A DNA stretch of 5,906 nt from Candidatus Roizmanbacteria bacterium (GCA_013334845.1 JAAXWV010000086.1:1-5906); one strand, 5' to 3'. Positions 1 through 5,497 are shown, numbered from the stretch's first letter. Numbers and translations: made by a program. The notes: generated by a model not told the origin, from the letters alone.

Positions 1-51
1 AAGAATATCTGTAGTTTTTTTTACTTTTTTATCACGAATTACAATTTGCAT
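1..51 (-). CDS. N-terminal fragment of a protein resembling ribosome hibernation factor (HPF/RaiA-like), cut by window edge
   Basis: Only the first 17 codons are inside the window, starting at the ATG at 51-49 and reading MQIVIRDKKVKKTTDIL. This lines up without gaps with the start of HPF/YfiA proteins as I remember them: the initial MQ, alternating hydrophobics (I3, I5), V10, T13 and a hydrophobic at 16, which form the first beta strand and the start of helix 1. Members bind the 30S decoding region and silence or dimerise ribosomes in stationary phase. A TATAAT at 73-68 on the same strand supports a real gene start with a leader of about 10 nt. No Shine-Dalgarno is visible. Seventeen residues are too few for certainty, so another small protein with a similar first strand is possible. 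Confidence 0.42.
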   Translation of the reverse strand, partial: MQIVIRDKKVKKTTDIL

Positions 52-67
52 ATTTAAATTGTACTCG

Positions 68-73
68 ATTATA
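68..73 (-). promoter_or_regulatory. -10 box of the HPF-like gene
   Basis: A perfect TATAAT on the minus strand. The expected start site is near 61, giving a leader of about 10 nt before the ATG at 51. No convincing -35 hexamer lies at 16-18 bp. Confidence 0.5.
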
Positions 74-129
74 TTGCCAAATCAATCTAAAGCCCCACTC
101 TTACCAACGCGAAATGGCTATTATGCCTG

Positions 130-192
130 TTCTATATCTCCTATTTGCTTCAATAATTCCTGATTGTATGGAGAAGACTCTTGTGTTGTATT
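130..192 (-). repeat. Degenerate direct repeat, copy 2 (inside the decayed gene)
   Basis: Copy 2 of the unit, 21 residues from NTTQESSP to QIGDIE, in the same frame as the ATG at 660. The best-conserved part is at 130-150, matching 207-226. Copy 2 directly follows copy 1, separated by about five codons that include the eight-A run. Confidence 0.5.
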
Positions 193-206
193 TTTTTTAC
201 TATAGT

Positions 207-273
207 TTCTATATCGCCTATTGCTTGCAAAATATTTTTATGAGTTGCTGATTGGGGGCAGTTCAGTTGTGTT
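207..273 (-). repeat. Degenerate direct repeat, copy 1 (inside the decayed gene)
   Basis: Copy 1 of a two-copy unit. Translated across its probable one-base insertion it runs from NTTELP to IGDIE, 22 residues. The last 20 bases (207-226) match the end of copy 2 with one substitution and one indel. The units start with the same NTT and end with the same IGDIE, so the copies appear to come from an old in-frame tandem duplication. Confidence 0.5.
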
Positions 274-710
274 TTGGAGGCGTCTCTCCGAAAGTTCTGA
301 ATGATCAATAAGTGTATAAGCGTTATTAGATTCTGCTTTATGGGCCTAGAGAGGATTACTGTCAGGATACCAGCGAGGAGGTCTATGTATGAGGCCATTT
401 TGCTCTGGAGATATTGCTTGGCGAATCTGGCGACGGAACTCAGCCTGATCCCTTTTTTCTTCAATTGTGTGGAGTGCTGCAGTTTGCTAAGAATAATTGT
501 TACGTATACCTGACTGAGTCTCTCGGCTTGTAATGGCCTGCTTAAGTTTTTCATTATGCGCTCTTTCAACATCATCCTCTGGTAATGTTAATGCGTTATT
601 GATTAATCTGCCAATCTCCCTTCGTTCGTCATTTTGAAGGCCAAAATTAGTAGGTTCCATTGGAATGATTTGTTTTCTACTGGAGAGTTACTTTCTGGGC
701 ACATAACCTA

Positions 711-716
711 ATTATA
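711..716 (-). promoter_or_regulatory. Candidate -10 box upstream of the decayed gene
   Basis: A perfect TATAAT on the minus strand, with an expected start near 704 and therefore a leader of about 44 nt to the ATG at 660. A TTGACT at 736-731 is only 14 bp away, closer than usual. It is divergent from the pyrH promoter, with about 36 bp between the two -10 boxes. If functional, it may be a relic of the gene it once served. Confidence 0.35.
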
Positions 717-752
717 GTGAAGCTTTGATAAGTCAAATATGTATAAAACGGG

Positions 753-758
753 TATAAT
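753..758 (+). promoter_or_regulatory. -10 box of pyrH, leaderless configuration
   Basis: A perfect TATAAT with expected transcription start at about 765, only 2 nt before the pyrH ATG at 767. There is no room for a Shine-Dalgarno, and none is present. The -35 region is weak: TTGATA at 725-730 is 22 bp upstream, longer than usual. Confidence 0.6.
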
Positions 759-766
759 AGAAACAT

Positions 767-1492
767 ATGACTACTCAGGCTAAATACAAACGTGTTTTAC
801 TTAAGTTAACTGGTGAAATATTTGGTGGTGAAGGTAAACGCGGACTGGATTTCCCCTCATTTGGTCGTATATCCCGCTATATACACGAGATGAAGCAGAA
901 ATTAGAAATAGAAATCGCTATCGTGGTAGGAGGTGGCAATTTGTTTCGAGCACGAGAGATAGCGGAATATCCAGTTGACCGTTCAACAGCCGATTATATC
1001 GGTATGCTGGGCACAGTAATGAATGCATTGGCCCTTCAAGAAGAGCTTGAGCGCTTCGGGGAAACTACCCGTGTAATGTCGTCGGTCAACATTCAATCAG
1101 TATGCGAACCATTTGTGAAGCGAAAAGCAGTTCGCCATCTGGAAAAAGGGCGGATTGTAATTCTTGCAGGCGGAACAGGCAATCCATTTTTTACTACCGA
1201 CTCAGCTGCAGCTCTCAAAGCCGCCGAGCTCAACTGTAATATCCTACTTAAAGCCAGTAACACAGATGGCGTGTACGATTCTGATCCCATTAAAAATAAA
1301 AATGCCAAACTATATCGTGAGTTGAGCTATCAGGAAGCTTTAGAGAAGGGCCTCACGGTAATGGATAACACTGCTTTTGCTTTATGCCAGAATGCCAAGA
1401 TTCCAATCGTGGTTTTTAATGTTGAGAATCTTGAAAATATTGAAAAAATTATCGCAGGGGAAGAGATTGGAACTATCGTGACAAATATATGA
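767..1492 (+). CDS. pyrH: UMP kinase (uridylate kinase)
   Basis: Phosphorylates UMP to UDP with ATP in the cytoplasm, an essential step feeding UTP and CTP synthesis. Bacterial members are hexamers of the amino-acid-kinase fold. The 241 residues match the usual family length. Visible motifs are the KLTGE strand with K13 (usually KLSGE), the glycine-rich loop GGGNLFR at 55-61, ADYIGMLGTVMNALAL at 75-90 around the UMP site, GGTGNPFFTTDSAA at 135-148, K162 in the following strand, DGVYDSDP at 167-174 and TVMDNTA at 197-203. The end, GEEIGTIV, is typical. The ATG is set by homology and by the -10 box just upstream, which makes the mRNA effectively leaderless. It heads a two-gene operon, and its stop overlaps the next start as ATGA. 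In many bacteria pyrH sits between tsf and frr; neither is adjacent here. Confidence 0.97.
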   Translation: MTTQAKYKRVLLKLTGEIFGGEGKRGLDFPSFGRISRYIHEMKQKLEIEIAIVVGGGNLFRAREIAEYPVDRSTADYIGMLGTVMNALALQEELERFGETTRVMSSVNIQSVCEPFVKRKAVRHLEKGRIVILAGGTGNPFFTTDSAAALKAAELNCNILLKASNTDGVYDSDPIKNKNAKLYRELSYQEALEKGLTVMDNTAFALCQNAKIPIVVFNVENLENIEKIIAGEEIGTIVTNI

Positions 1493-2025
1493 AGAAACTT
1501 CCATCCCGTGAACAATCGGAGCAACTCTTGCGAAATTATATCCGGAATGAAGGTCTACTGAATCATTGCTTTATGGTAGCCCGGGCAATGGAGGCTTATG
1601 CGCGCGAGCTTTCACAAGACGAAGAATTGTGGTATCAATCAGGCTTGTTGCATGACATTGATTGGGAAAAATATCCTGACCAGCATCCTCTCTATGCCAC
1701 ATCCACGATACTCATTAACTACCCCGATGAACTTATCAATGCTGTGTTAGCTCATGGCCCCAGTATTACCGGGCGAAATCCTGAGACGCTTCTTGAGCGG
1801 TACCTTTTTGCCTGCGATGAAATCTCCGGCTTTATAAATGCTGTTTCCCTTATGCGGCCTACCCGATTTGAAGGCATGGAGCCGAAATCGGTTGTAAAAC
1901 GACTTAAAGACAAATCATTTGCGGCAAAAGTCAGTCGGGAGGATATAACAATGGGTTGTGTGCTTATTCAAAAGGAACTAACTGATCATATCGCTTTTCT
2001 CATCGGGGTGTTTGAACGAAAATAG
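1489..2025 (+). CDS. HD-domain metal-dependent phosphohydrolase
   Basis: A 178-residue cytoplasmic protein made of essentially one HD domain. The metal-binding set is visible: H26 (in NHCFMVARAME), the HD pair H55-D56 in GLLHDIDWE, H89 in AVLAHGP, and D110 in LFACDEISGFI. The C-terminal part with LMRPTRF, SVVKRLKDKSFAAKVSRED and GC is characteristic of a widespread short HD hydrolase family whose substrate is unknown. Related HD enzymes cleave phosphate esters of nucleotides. It starts in the ATGA that ends pyrH and has no Shine-Dalgarno, so translation is probably coupled to pyrH. Co-transcription with UMP kinase suggests, but does not prove, a nucleotide substrate. All expected metal ligands are present, so it should be active. 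Confidence 0.9.
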   Translation: MKKLPSREQSEQLLRNYIRNEGLLNHCFMVARAMEAYARELSQDEELWYQSGLLHDIDWEKYPDQHPLYATSTILINYPDELINAVLAHGPSITGRNPETLLERYLFACDEISGFINAVSLMRPTRFEGMEPKSVVKRLKDKSFAAKVSREDITMGCVLIQKELTDHIAFLIGVFERK

Positions 2026-2059
2026 TCATCCTTCTTACTCTTTTCTCACTTGTTTGTCA

Positions 2060-2091
2060 CCCTACTTTTAATACCTGTCGGTAGACTAGGG
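2060..2091 (+). other. Possible two-part hairpin between the HD gene and the YdaT-like gene
   Basis: An outer stem CCCTA (2060-2064) with TAGGG (2087-2091) encloses an inner stem TACC/GGTA (2072-2075 and 2080-2083) with a TGTC loop. No T run follows, so it is not a standard intrinsic terminator. It could be a weak 3'-end structure of the pyrH operon mRNA. Short stems like this also arise by chance. Confidence 0.25.
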
Positions 2092-2094
2092 GAA

Positions 2095-2100
2095 TAGTAT
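2095..2100 (+). promoter_or_regulatory. Candidate -10 box of the YdaT-like gene
   Basis: TAGTAT (five of six matches to TATAAT), with an expected start near 2107 and a leader of about 19 nt that would contain the Shine-Dalgarno at 2110-2117. No good -35 at 16-18 bp; TTGTCA at 2054-2059 is too far upstream. The gene may instead be read from the pyrH promoter. Confidence 0.3.
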
Positions 2101-2109
2101 TTATATATC

Positions 2110-2117
2110 AGAAGGAG
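2110..2117 (+). promoter_or_regulatory. Shine-Dalgarno AGAAGGAG of the YdaT-like gene
   Basis: AGAAGGAG ends 8 nt before the ATG at 2126, an optimal spacing. It fixes this start and contrasts with the neighbouring genes, most of which have no Shine-Dalgarno. Confidence 0.75.
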
Positions 2118-2125
2118 ACAATTTC

Positions 2126-2317
2126 ATGAGGTGGACTAATACTACATATCCAAAAGAATTTGAAAAATTGTCACAAGAAATACGGGAAAGCGCTATTCTC
2201 ATCGGTAATCAGTTATTACGATGTGGCAATCCGAAAGATAAGGTGATTAAAAACGCGATTGAGATAGCCAAGGGTTGGTGGGAACATGAAGTGGGAGTCG
2301 GAAAATATCATTCGTAA
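2126..2317 (+). CDS. Small YdaT-like protein of unknown function
   Basis: A 63-residue, soluble protein with no signal peptide. The spacing W3...YP(8-9)...R19-x-x-AI-x-IGNQLL...NAIEIAKGWWE resembles, from memory, the N-terminal region of Bacillus YdaT-type proteins (pattern W-x-YP-x-S-KNL-x-R-x-KAI-x-IANALL-x-G...A-x-EWA). The C-terminal DUF2188 domain of YdaT is absent. YdaT belongs to the general stress regulon in Bacillus, but the biochemical role of this module is not known to me. The start is set by the AGAAGGAG 8 nt upstream. Residues 41-63, which include the diagnostic NAIEIAKGWW, lie opposite the 3' end of the convergent gene at 2247-2723, so the two coding regions overlap by 71 bp. 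I am fairly sure it is a gene and less sure of the family name. Confidence 0.72.
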   Translation: MRWTNTTYPKEFEKLSQEIRESAILIGNQLLRCGNPKDKVIKNAIEIAKGWWEHEVGVGKYHS

Positions 2318-2723
2318 GATGTATTGTTTTCTCCAAGGCATCTTCAAAAATGGATGAGTGTTCTTTTCCTGCGTCGACTACAATATGAAAAATCCCTTCT
2401 TGCTCTTTTTTCCAGTTCCAGTACGTTCTCCCAGAAAATACTGCGCAATCACAGCCATTTAAGAGTTGATTCTGACATAAGTGTTCAAGGAGAATATGTT
2501 CGAAAAGATGACCTACTTCGGTCGCTTTTACTTCTTCTGAAAATGGCAAGTTATCCTCATTGAAACATAATGATGAGAAAATAGTTGGTAGTTTTTCTTC
2601 AAGAAATGATGAGACGAGAGGAAGTTCACGGGTATTGAAGATAGGAATAGTGATAGCCATTTTCATGTGGGTACATCTTGCAGAATGAGCCACAGAGAGG
2701 GTGTAAAAATCTGACAATATCAT
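2247..2723 (-). CDS. Stand-alone domain resembling the cyanophycin synthetase N-terminal domain
   Basis: A 158-residue protein if it starts at 2723. Residues 24-142 resemble the N-terminal domain that precedes the ATP-grasp and Mur-ligase-like domains of cyanophycin synthetases (CphA): a strand pair (AITIPIFNTRELPL), a hydrophobic helix, the diagnostic TEVGHLFEHILLEHL at 68-82, a short FSGRT turn, a strand (GIFHIVVDA) and a final helix (FEDALEKTIHLTNDI). CphA polymerises aspartate and arginine into cyanophycin. The catalytic domains are missing and not encoded next door, so this is not a complete synthetase. Starts at M20 (2666) or M22 (2660) fit the domain boundary better, but a plausible promoter lies just upstream of 2723. 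The last ~23 residues overlap the convergent YdaT-like gene, and beyond FRLP they look like an unconserved tail. The methyltransferase gene ends 80 bp upstream on the same strand. The homology call is from motif memory. Confidence 0.65.
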   Translation of the reverse strand: MILSDFYTLSVAHSARCTHMKMAITIPIFNTRELPLVSSFLEEKLPTIFSSLCFNEDNLPFSEEVKATEVGHLFEHILLEHLCQNQLLNGCDCAVFSGRTYWNWKKEQEGIFHIVVDAGKEHSSIFEDALEKTIHLTNDIFRLPLHVPTNPWLSQSRF

Positions 2724-2742
2724 ATTTTTTGAATGACAAAAG

Positions 2743-2769
2743 ATTACATTATCACACGTTTACAGTCAA
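2743..2769 (-). promoter_or_regulatory. Candidate promoter of the cyanophycin-synthetase-like gene
   Basis: On the minus strand TTGACT (2769-2764) and TGTAAT (2748-2743) are separated by 15 bp, slightly short. The expected start is near 2736, 13 nt before the ATG at 2723. GATAAT at 2753-2748 is an alternative -10. If real, it favours the upstream start codon over those at 2666 and 2660. Confidence 0.35.
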
Positions 2770-2803
2770 TAGGTAGATTGTTGTAGAGCTCTAAAATGAA
2801 GAG

Positions 2804-3667
2804 TCACTGAGATGACCAGCGCGCCACAATTGTAGTAGATAGCAACGACGATTCCGTCGTTGATCGAAGGATCAGTTCACCATGCTCTGTAGCTCCGGAC
2901 CACTGTTTCATAGTTTGTGTGAGGAGGTTGGCAAGCGTAAGCGATGAATAGGAGACAGTGTAGGCACTTAATATGACAAACAAAGGCTGTGGTGAAAGAA
3001 CCTCGCGGCATAACTCGAGCAAACGGGGAAGATCACGTTCAATTTTCCACACTTCTCCCCTAGCTCCACGTCCGAATTTGGGGGGATCCATAACGATTCC
3101 ATCATATCGATTATTTCGTTTTATCTCGCGTTTTACAAAAGTCATCACATCGTCTACAATCCAACGTACTGGTTTATTATCGAGACCGGAAAGGGTAACA
3201 TTCTCGTGTGCCCAAGTAACCGTTTCTCGCGATGCGTCAGCATGAGTCACTTGAGCACCTGCTTCAAGCGCTGCAAGTGTAGCTCCTCCCGTATAGCCAA
3301 AGAGGTTAAGTATATGGGGCTTATGAGTTTTATGAATATGCTGTGTCATCCAATCCCACATGATTGTTTGTTCTGGGAAAATACCAATATGCTTAAAACT
3401 CGTTGGCTTAATGATAAATCTAAGATTATTTCGAGATATTTCCCAGTTATCTGCAGATCCATTTTTCCATCTCCCTTGTTCTCCATCAATCGAGGAGAAT
3501 GTCAGATCGGCCTTATCCCACATAGATTGAGGAAGGGTAGTATCCCATATGGCTTTTGGTTCAGGACGTGATAATATATGCTGCCCTAACCGCTCGAGTT
3601 TCTTTCCGTTTCCGGAGTCGAGAAGCTCGTAATCGGGCCATGGGGGAACAATAAATTCATGAATCAT
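2804..3667 (-). CDS. Class I SAM-dependent methyltransferase (RlmI-related, without PUA domain)
   Basis: Transfers a methyl group from S-adenosylmethionine. The closest well-known relatives methylate a cytosine of 23S rRNA (RlmI type), so an RNA substrate is likely but unproven. The 287 residues fit the short family lacking the N-terminal PUA domain. An N-terminal beta-rich part (1-115, with DYELLDSGNGKKLERLG and the WDWM segment) precedes the Rossmann core: motif I LNLFGYTGGAT at 120-130, acidic D143 in HADASRETV that should contact the SAM ribose, a second acidic pair D172-D173, and motif IV DPPKFGRG at 194-201. The catalytic cysteine of m5C enzymes is not obvious here; C220 (LELCREVL) lies downstream of motif IV. 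The ATG at 3667 has a TATAAT 10 bp upstream, giving a leader of about 4 nt and no Shine-Dalgarno. It diverges from the DUF2130 gene. Confidence 0.9.
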   Translation of the reverse strand: MIHEFIVPPWPDYELLDSGNGKKLERLGQHILSRPEPKAIWDTTLPQSMWDKADLTFSSIDGEQGRWKNGSADNWEISRNNLRFIIKPTSFKHIGIFPEQTIMWDWMTQHIHKTHKPHILNLFGYTGGATLAALEAGAQVTHADASRETVTWAHENVTLSGLDNKPVRWIVDDVMTFVKREIKRNNRYDGIVMDPPKFGRGARGEVWKIERDLPRLLELCREVLSPQPLFVILSAYTVSYSSLTLANLLTQTMKQWSGATEHGELILRSTTESSLLSTTIVARWSSQ

Positions 3668-3668
3668 A

Positions 3669-3698
3669 TTGTGTAATATTATAGCATTTTGCTACAAT
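3669..3698 (+). promoter_or_regulatory. Promoter of the DUF2130 gene, leaderless configuration
   Basis: TTGTGT (3669-3674), an 18-bp spacer, and TACAAT (3693-3698). The expected start is at 3705, 2 nt before the ATG at 3707. No Shine-Dalgarno is present. The -35 overlaps the start-site region of the divergent methyltransferase gene. Confidence 0.55.
3678..3683 (-). promoter_or_regulatory. -10 box of the methyltransferase gene, near-leaderless
   Basis: A perfect TATAAT on the minus strand, with an expected start at 3671, 4 nt before the ATG at 3667. It lies only 9 bp from the opposing TACAAT of the DUF2130 gene, so the two polymerase footprints must overlap. Confidence 0.6.
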
Positions 3699-3706
3699 AG
3701 GTATGC

Positions 3707-4906
3707 ATGCAAGACCAACTTATCTGTCCACACTGTAACAAACCAATCCCCCTCACTGAAGCGCTTTCTCATCAGTTGCAGGAAAAATTTCAGAAGGAAT
3801 TTGATGAAGAACGTAAAAATCTCTATGTTAAGTATCAAAACAAGTTAGAGGAAGAGCGAGTAAAGCTTGCCAAAGAGACAGAAGAAAAAGTACGTGCCAA
3901 GATTGAGAAAGAGATGCAGTTGAGACTTACTGATTCTCAAAACGAGAGGGAGGAACTACATAAACAGAACAAACAACTTCAAGAGCAGTTTCTGGAATTA
4001 AACAAAGTCGTTCGACAACTACGTACGGAAAATGAAACTAAAGCACTCGAGCTTGAAAAAAAGTTTGCTGCGGAGCAAGAGCGGATTCGATTAGAGGAAC
4101 AGAAACGAATTGATGCCCAGTATCACCTCAAGATGTTGGAAAACGAGAAAAAGCTAAGCGATGCAATGCGGGCAAACGATGATTTACGACGGAAACTTGA
4201 GCAAGGATCACAACAGATGCAGGGAGAAGTGCTTGAACTTGAATTGGAGACTATTTTAAAGCGGGATTTCCCCTATGATGATATACTTCCTGTCCCAAAA
4301 GGGGTGCGGGGTGCTGATGTAATGCAGGTGGTCAAAAATACTCATGGACGGATTTGTGGCACTATTCTCTGGGAATTGAAGAGAACGAAAGCATGGAGTA
4401 ACGAATGGGTGAGCAAACTCAAAGAAGACCAGCGTGCGGTAAAAGCTGAGATGGCGGTAATAATCACTCAGGTAATCCCAGACACACTCAAAGAGATGGG
4501 GAATATTGACGGAGTGTGGGTGGGAAAGTATGAGATGATCAGCGGACTTGCTCAAATTTTGCGTACCAATCTTCTGGAGGTGTCGCTTATCAAATTTGCG
4601 GCTGTGGGTAAAAATGAAAAAATGGATGTTTTATATAATTACCTCTCGGGGATTGAATTTAAACAGCGTATCGAGGCGATTATCGAGGCGTTTTCAAACA
4701 TGCAGGAAGATCTAGAGCGTGAGAAGCGGTGGTTCACTCAAAAGTGGGCAAAGCAGGAAAAAAATATCCGTAAAGTAATTGATAATACAACAGGAATGCA
4801 TGGTGATTTGCAGAGCATTATGGGAAAAGAACTTGCAGATATTGCGAGTATAGCACTCCTTCCTCCCGAGGAGGAGCCGGCAGCAGATGGAATTTTATTT
4901 AAATGA
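3707..4906 (+). CDS. DUF2130-family coiled-coil protein
   Basis: A 399-residue cytoplasmic protein of unknown function. It opens with a CxxC pair (C7-P-H-C10) like half of a zinc ribbon. A long charged coiled coil follows, roughly residues 20-170, rich in E, K, Q and R. The globular DUF2130 core occupies about 172-300 and contains QGEVLELELETIL (172-184), RGADVMQVV with D204, LWELKRTKAW with E223 and K225, and the run KAEMAVIITQVIP (246-258). The acidic residue, D204 and the E-x-K arrangement recall PD-(D/E)xK nucleases; that is inference only. A second helical part (304-385) and an acidic tail end the protein. Family length is typical. The start is fixed by the leaderless promoter upstream. 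Its last 20 bases overlap the next gene, and the tail codons for EEE carry that gene's Shine-Dalgarno. Confidence 0.9.
   Translation: MQDQLICPHCNKPIPLTEALSHQLQEKFQKEFDEERKNLYVKYQNKLEEERVKLAKETEEKVRAKIEKEMQLRLTDSQNEREELHKQNKQLQEQFLELNKVVRQLRTENETKALELEKKFAAEQERIRLEEQKRIDAQYHLKMLENEKKLSDAMRANDDLRRKLEQGSQQMQGEVLELELETILKRDFPYDDILPVPKGVRGADVMQVVKNTHGRICGTILWELKRTKAWSNEWVSKLKEDQRAVKAEMAVIITQVIPDTLKEMGNIDGVWVGKYEMISGLAQILRTNLLEVSLIKFAAVGKNEKMDVLYNYLSGIEFKQRIEAIIEAFSNMQEDLEREKRWFTQKWAKQEKNIRKVIDNTTGMHGDLQSIMGKELADIASIALLPPEEEPAADGILFK
4869..4876 (+). promoter_or_regulatory. Shine-Dalgarno AGGAGGAG embedded in DUF2130 codons
   Basis: AGGAGGAG inside the Glu codons of the upstream gene, 10 nt before the ATG at 4887. 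It decides this start over the in-frame ATG at 4908 and implies translation within an operon. Confidence 0.65.
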
Positions 4907-5486
4907 TATGAGAGATCAGGCTTTTCACTCGTTAATGTATAAAGTGTCTCGACTACTTATTTTTTTACCTGTTGTTTTTATCGGAGTTGCTCTAGTAGCT
5001 AAGTCTTCATGGACTACGTCCAAGACGGTAACAGTTGCTTTAACTCCTACCCCCATCATTACATTCACTCCCACACCCACCGTTCCTGAAGCCATATCTA
5101 TCGATTTAAAAGGCCCAGTTCAATGCCAATATACTGAGACAGACGCAACGATGAGCGCATCTCTGAAAGATTCTCAGGTTCTATTTAACATCCAAGGTTA
5201 TGGGAAAGATGCATCGCTTCTGCTGAAAGGTGATTGCGTGTACAAATGGGAAGCGCAAACGACAGAAGGAATTAAAACCTGTGGGGTTGGAAAGTATGTT
5301 ACTATGTTTGGACCTATTCTCAAATCGGGAACGATGACAGATAAGGTATTCTCTACAGCAAGCAGCTATATGGGGATTGAGGAGAAGAAGTTACGAACTT
5401 TAATGAAATCCTGCCAATCTGCCACTATTTCATCCAATATGTTTGCTATCCCCACAAAGGTTTCATTTAAAGCAACCACTTTTTAA
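4887..5486 (+). CDS. Membrane-anchored secreted protein with TP-rich linker and four cysteines
   Basis: A 199-residue protein of unknown function. A short basic N-terminus (to R22) is followed by one hydrophobic segment, about 23-38 (LLIFLPVVFIGVALVA), with no lipobox, so it should stay as an N-terminal anchor with the rest outside. A Thr/Pro-rich linker (TPTP at 53-56 and 61-64) leads to a compact beta-rich domain with four cysteines at C80, C117, C132 and C176, suited to two disulfides. Blocks such as GDCVYKW and GIKTCGVG look like a conserved core. From memory, similar TP-linker proteins are common in Microgenomates bacteria, with no known role. The ATG at 4887 overlaps DUF2130 by 20 nt and is supported by AGGAGGAG. 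The in-frame ATG at 4908 is the alternative. Its stop is 11 bp from the 3' end of the opposing 5S gene. Confidence 0.8.
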   Translation: MEFYLNDMRDQAFHSLMYKVSRLLIFLPVVFIGVALVAKSSWTTSKTVTVALTPTPIITFTPTPTVPEAISIDLKGPVQCQYTETDATMSASLKDSQVLFNIQGYGKDASLLLKGDCVYKWEAQTTEGIKTCGVGKYVTMFGPILKSGTMTDKVFSTASSYMGIEEKKLRTLMKSCQSATISSNMFAIPTKVSFKATTF

Positions 5487-5489
5487 GCC

Positions 5490-5497
5490 AAAAAAAA
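5490..5497 (-). terminator. Probable 5S rRNA transcription terminator (U run)
   Basis: Directly after the 3' strand of 5S helix I the minus strand reads eight T. The terminal helix of the rRNA plus this U run would act as an intrinsic terminator. No separate hairpin is seen. Confidence 0.45.

Larger units (their letters stand above)
121..660 (-). pseudogene. Decayed gene of unknown function with in-frame stops and homopolymer frameshifts
   Basis: From the ATG at 660-658 one minus-strand frame gives 57 protein-like, charged residues (MEPTNFGLQNDERREIG...) up to a TAG at 489-487. The same frame then continues with equally protein-like sequence (IEEKRDQAEFRRQIRQAISP, then HRPPRWYPDSN), meets a second TAG at 348-346, and continues through LIDHSELSERRLQNTTE. 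At a run of five C, good coding sense moves to the neighbouring frame (HKNILQAIGDIETIV). At a run of eight A (191-198) it returns to the first frame (NTTQESSPYNQELLKQIGDIE) and ends in a TAA-TAG pair (123-118). This reconstruction has two nonsense codons plus one inserted and one lost base, about 178 codons in all. I recognise no family. The predicted product is soluble, with no signal or membrane segment. Alternatives are a real 57-residue protein followed by unrelated DNA, or sequencing errors at the homopolymers. It is the only gene-like content between 52 and 766. Confidence 0.5.

Noticed and set aside
301..513. A 70-codon plus-strand open frame
   Set aside because: Its product is rich in Cys, Phe and Arg with no recognisable pattern, there is no ribosome site, and it lies antisense to the decayed gene.
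150..575. A 141-codon minus-strand open frame overlapping the decayed gene
   Set aside because: Over most of its length the neighbouring frame from the ATG at 660 looks much more like protein. Only its end (HKNILQAIGDIET) looks genuine, and that is included in the reconstructed decayed gene.
655..665. Short inverted repeat TTCCA-T-TGGAA at the start of the decayed gene
   Set aside because: Too short and isolated to call an operator.
1093..1524. Two minus-strand open frames antisense to pyrH
   Set aside because: They are shadows of a highly conserved coding gene and have no start signals.
2324..2563. A 79-codon plus-strand open frame downstream of the YdaT-like gene
   Set aside because: It is antisense to the cyanophycin-synthetase-like gene, is Ser/Leu-rich, and has no Shine-Dalgarno or -10 box.
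2784..2793. Perfect 10-bp palindrome TAGAGCTCTA after the methyltransferase stop
   Set aside because: It has no loop and no following T run, and a 10-bp palindrome is expected by chance. Not called as a terminator or operator.
2973..3571. Plus-strand open frames across the methyltransferase
   Set aside because: The minus strand encodes clear SAM motifs here. The plus frames are shadows.
4256..4555. A 99-codon minus-strand open frame inside DUF2130
   Set aside because: It is antisense to the conserved core and lacks initiation signals.
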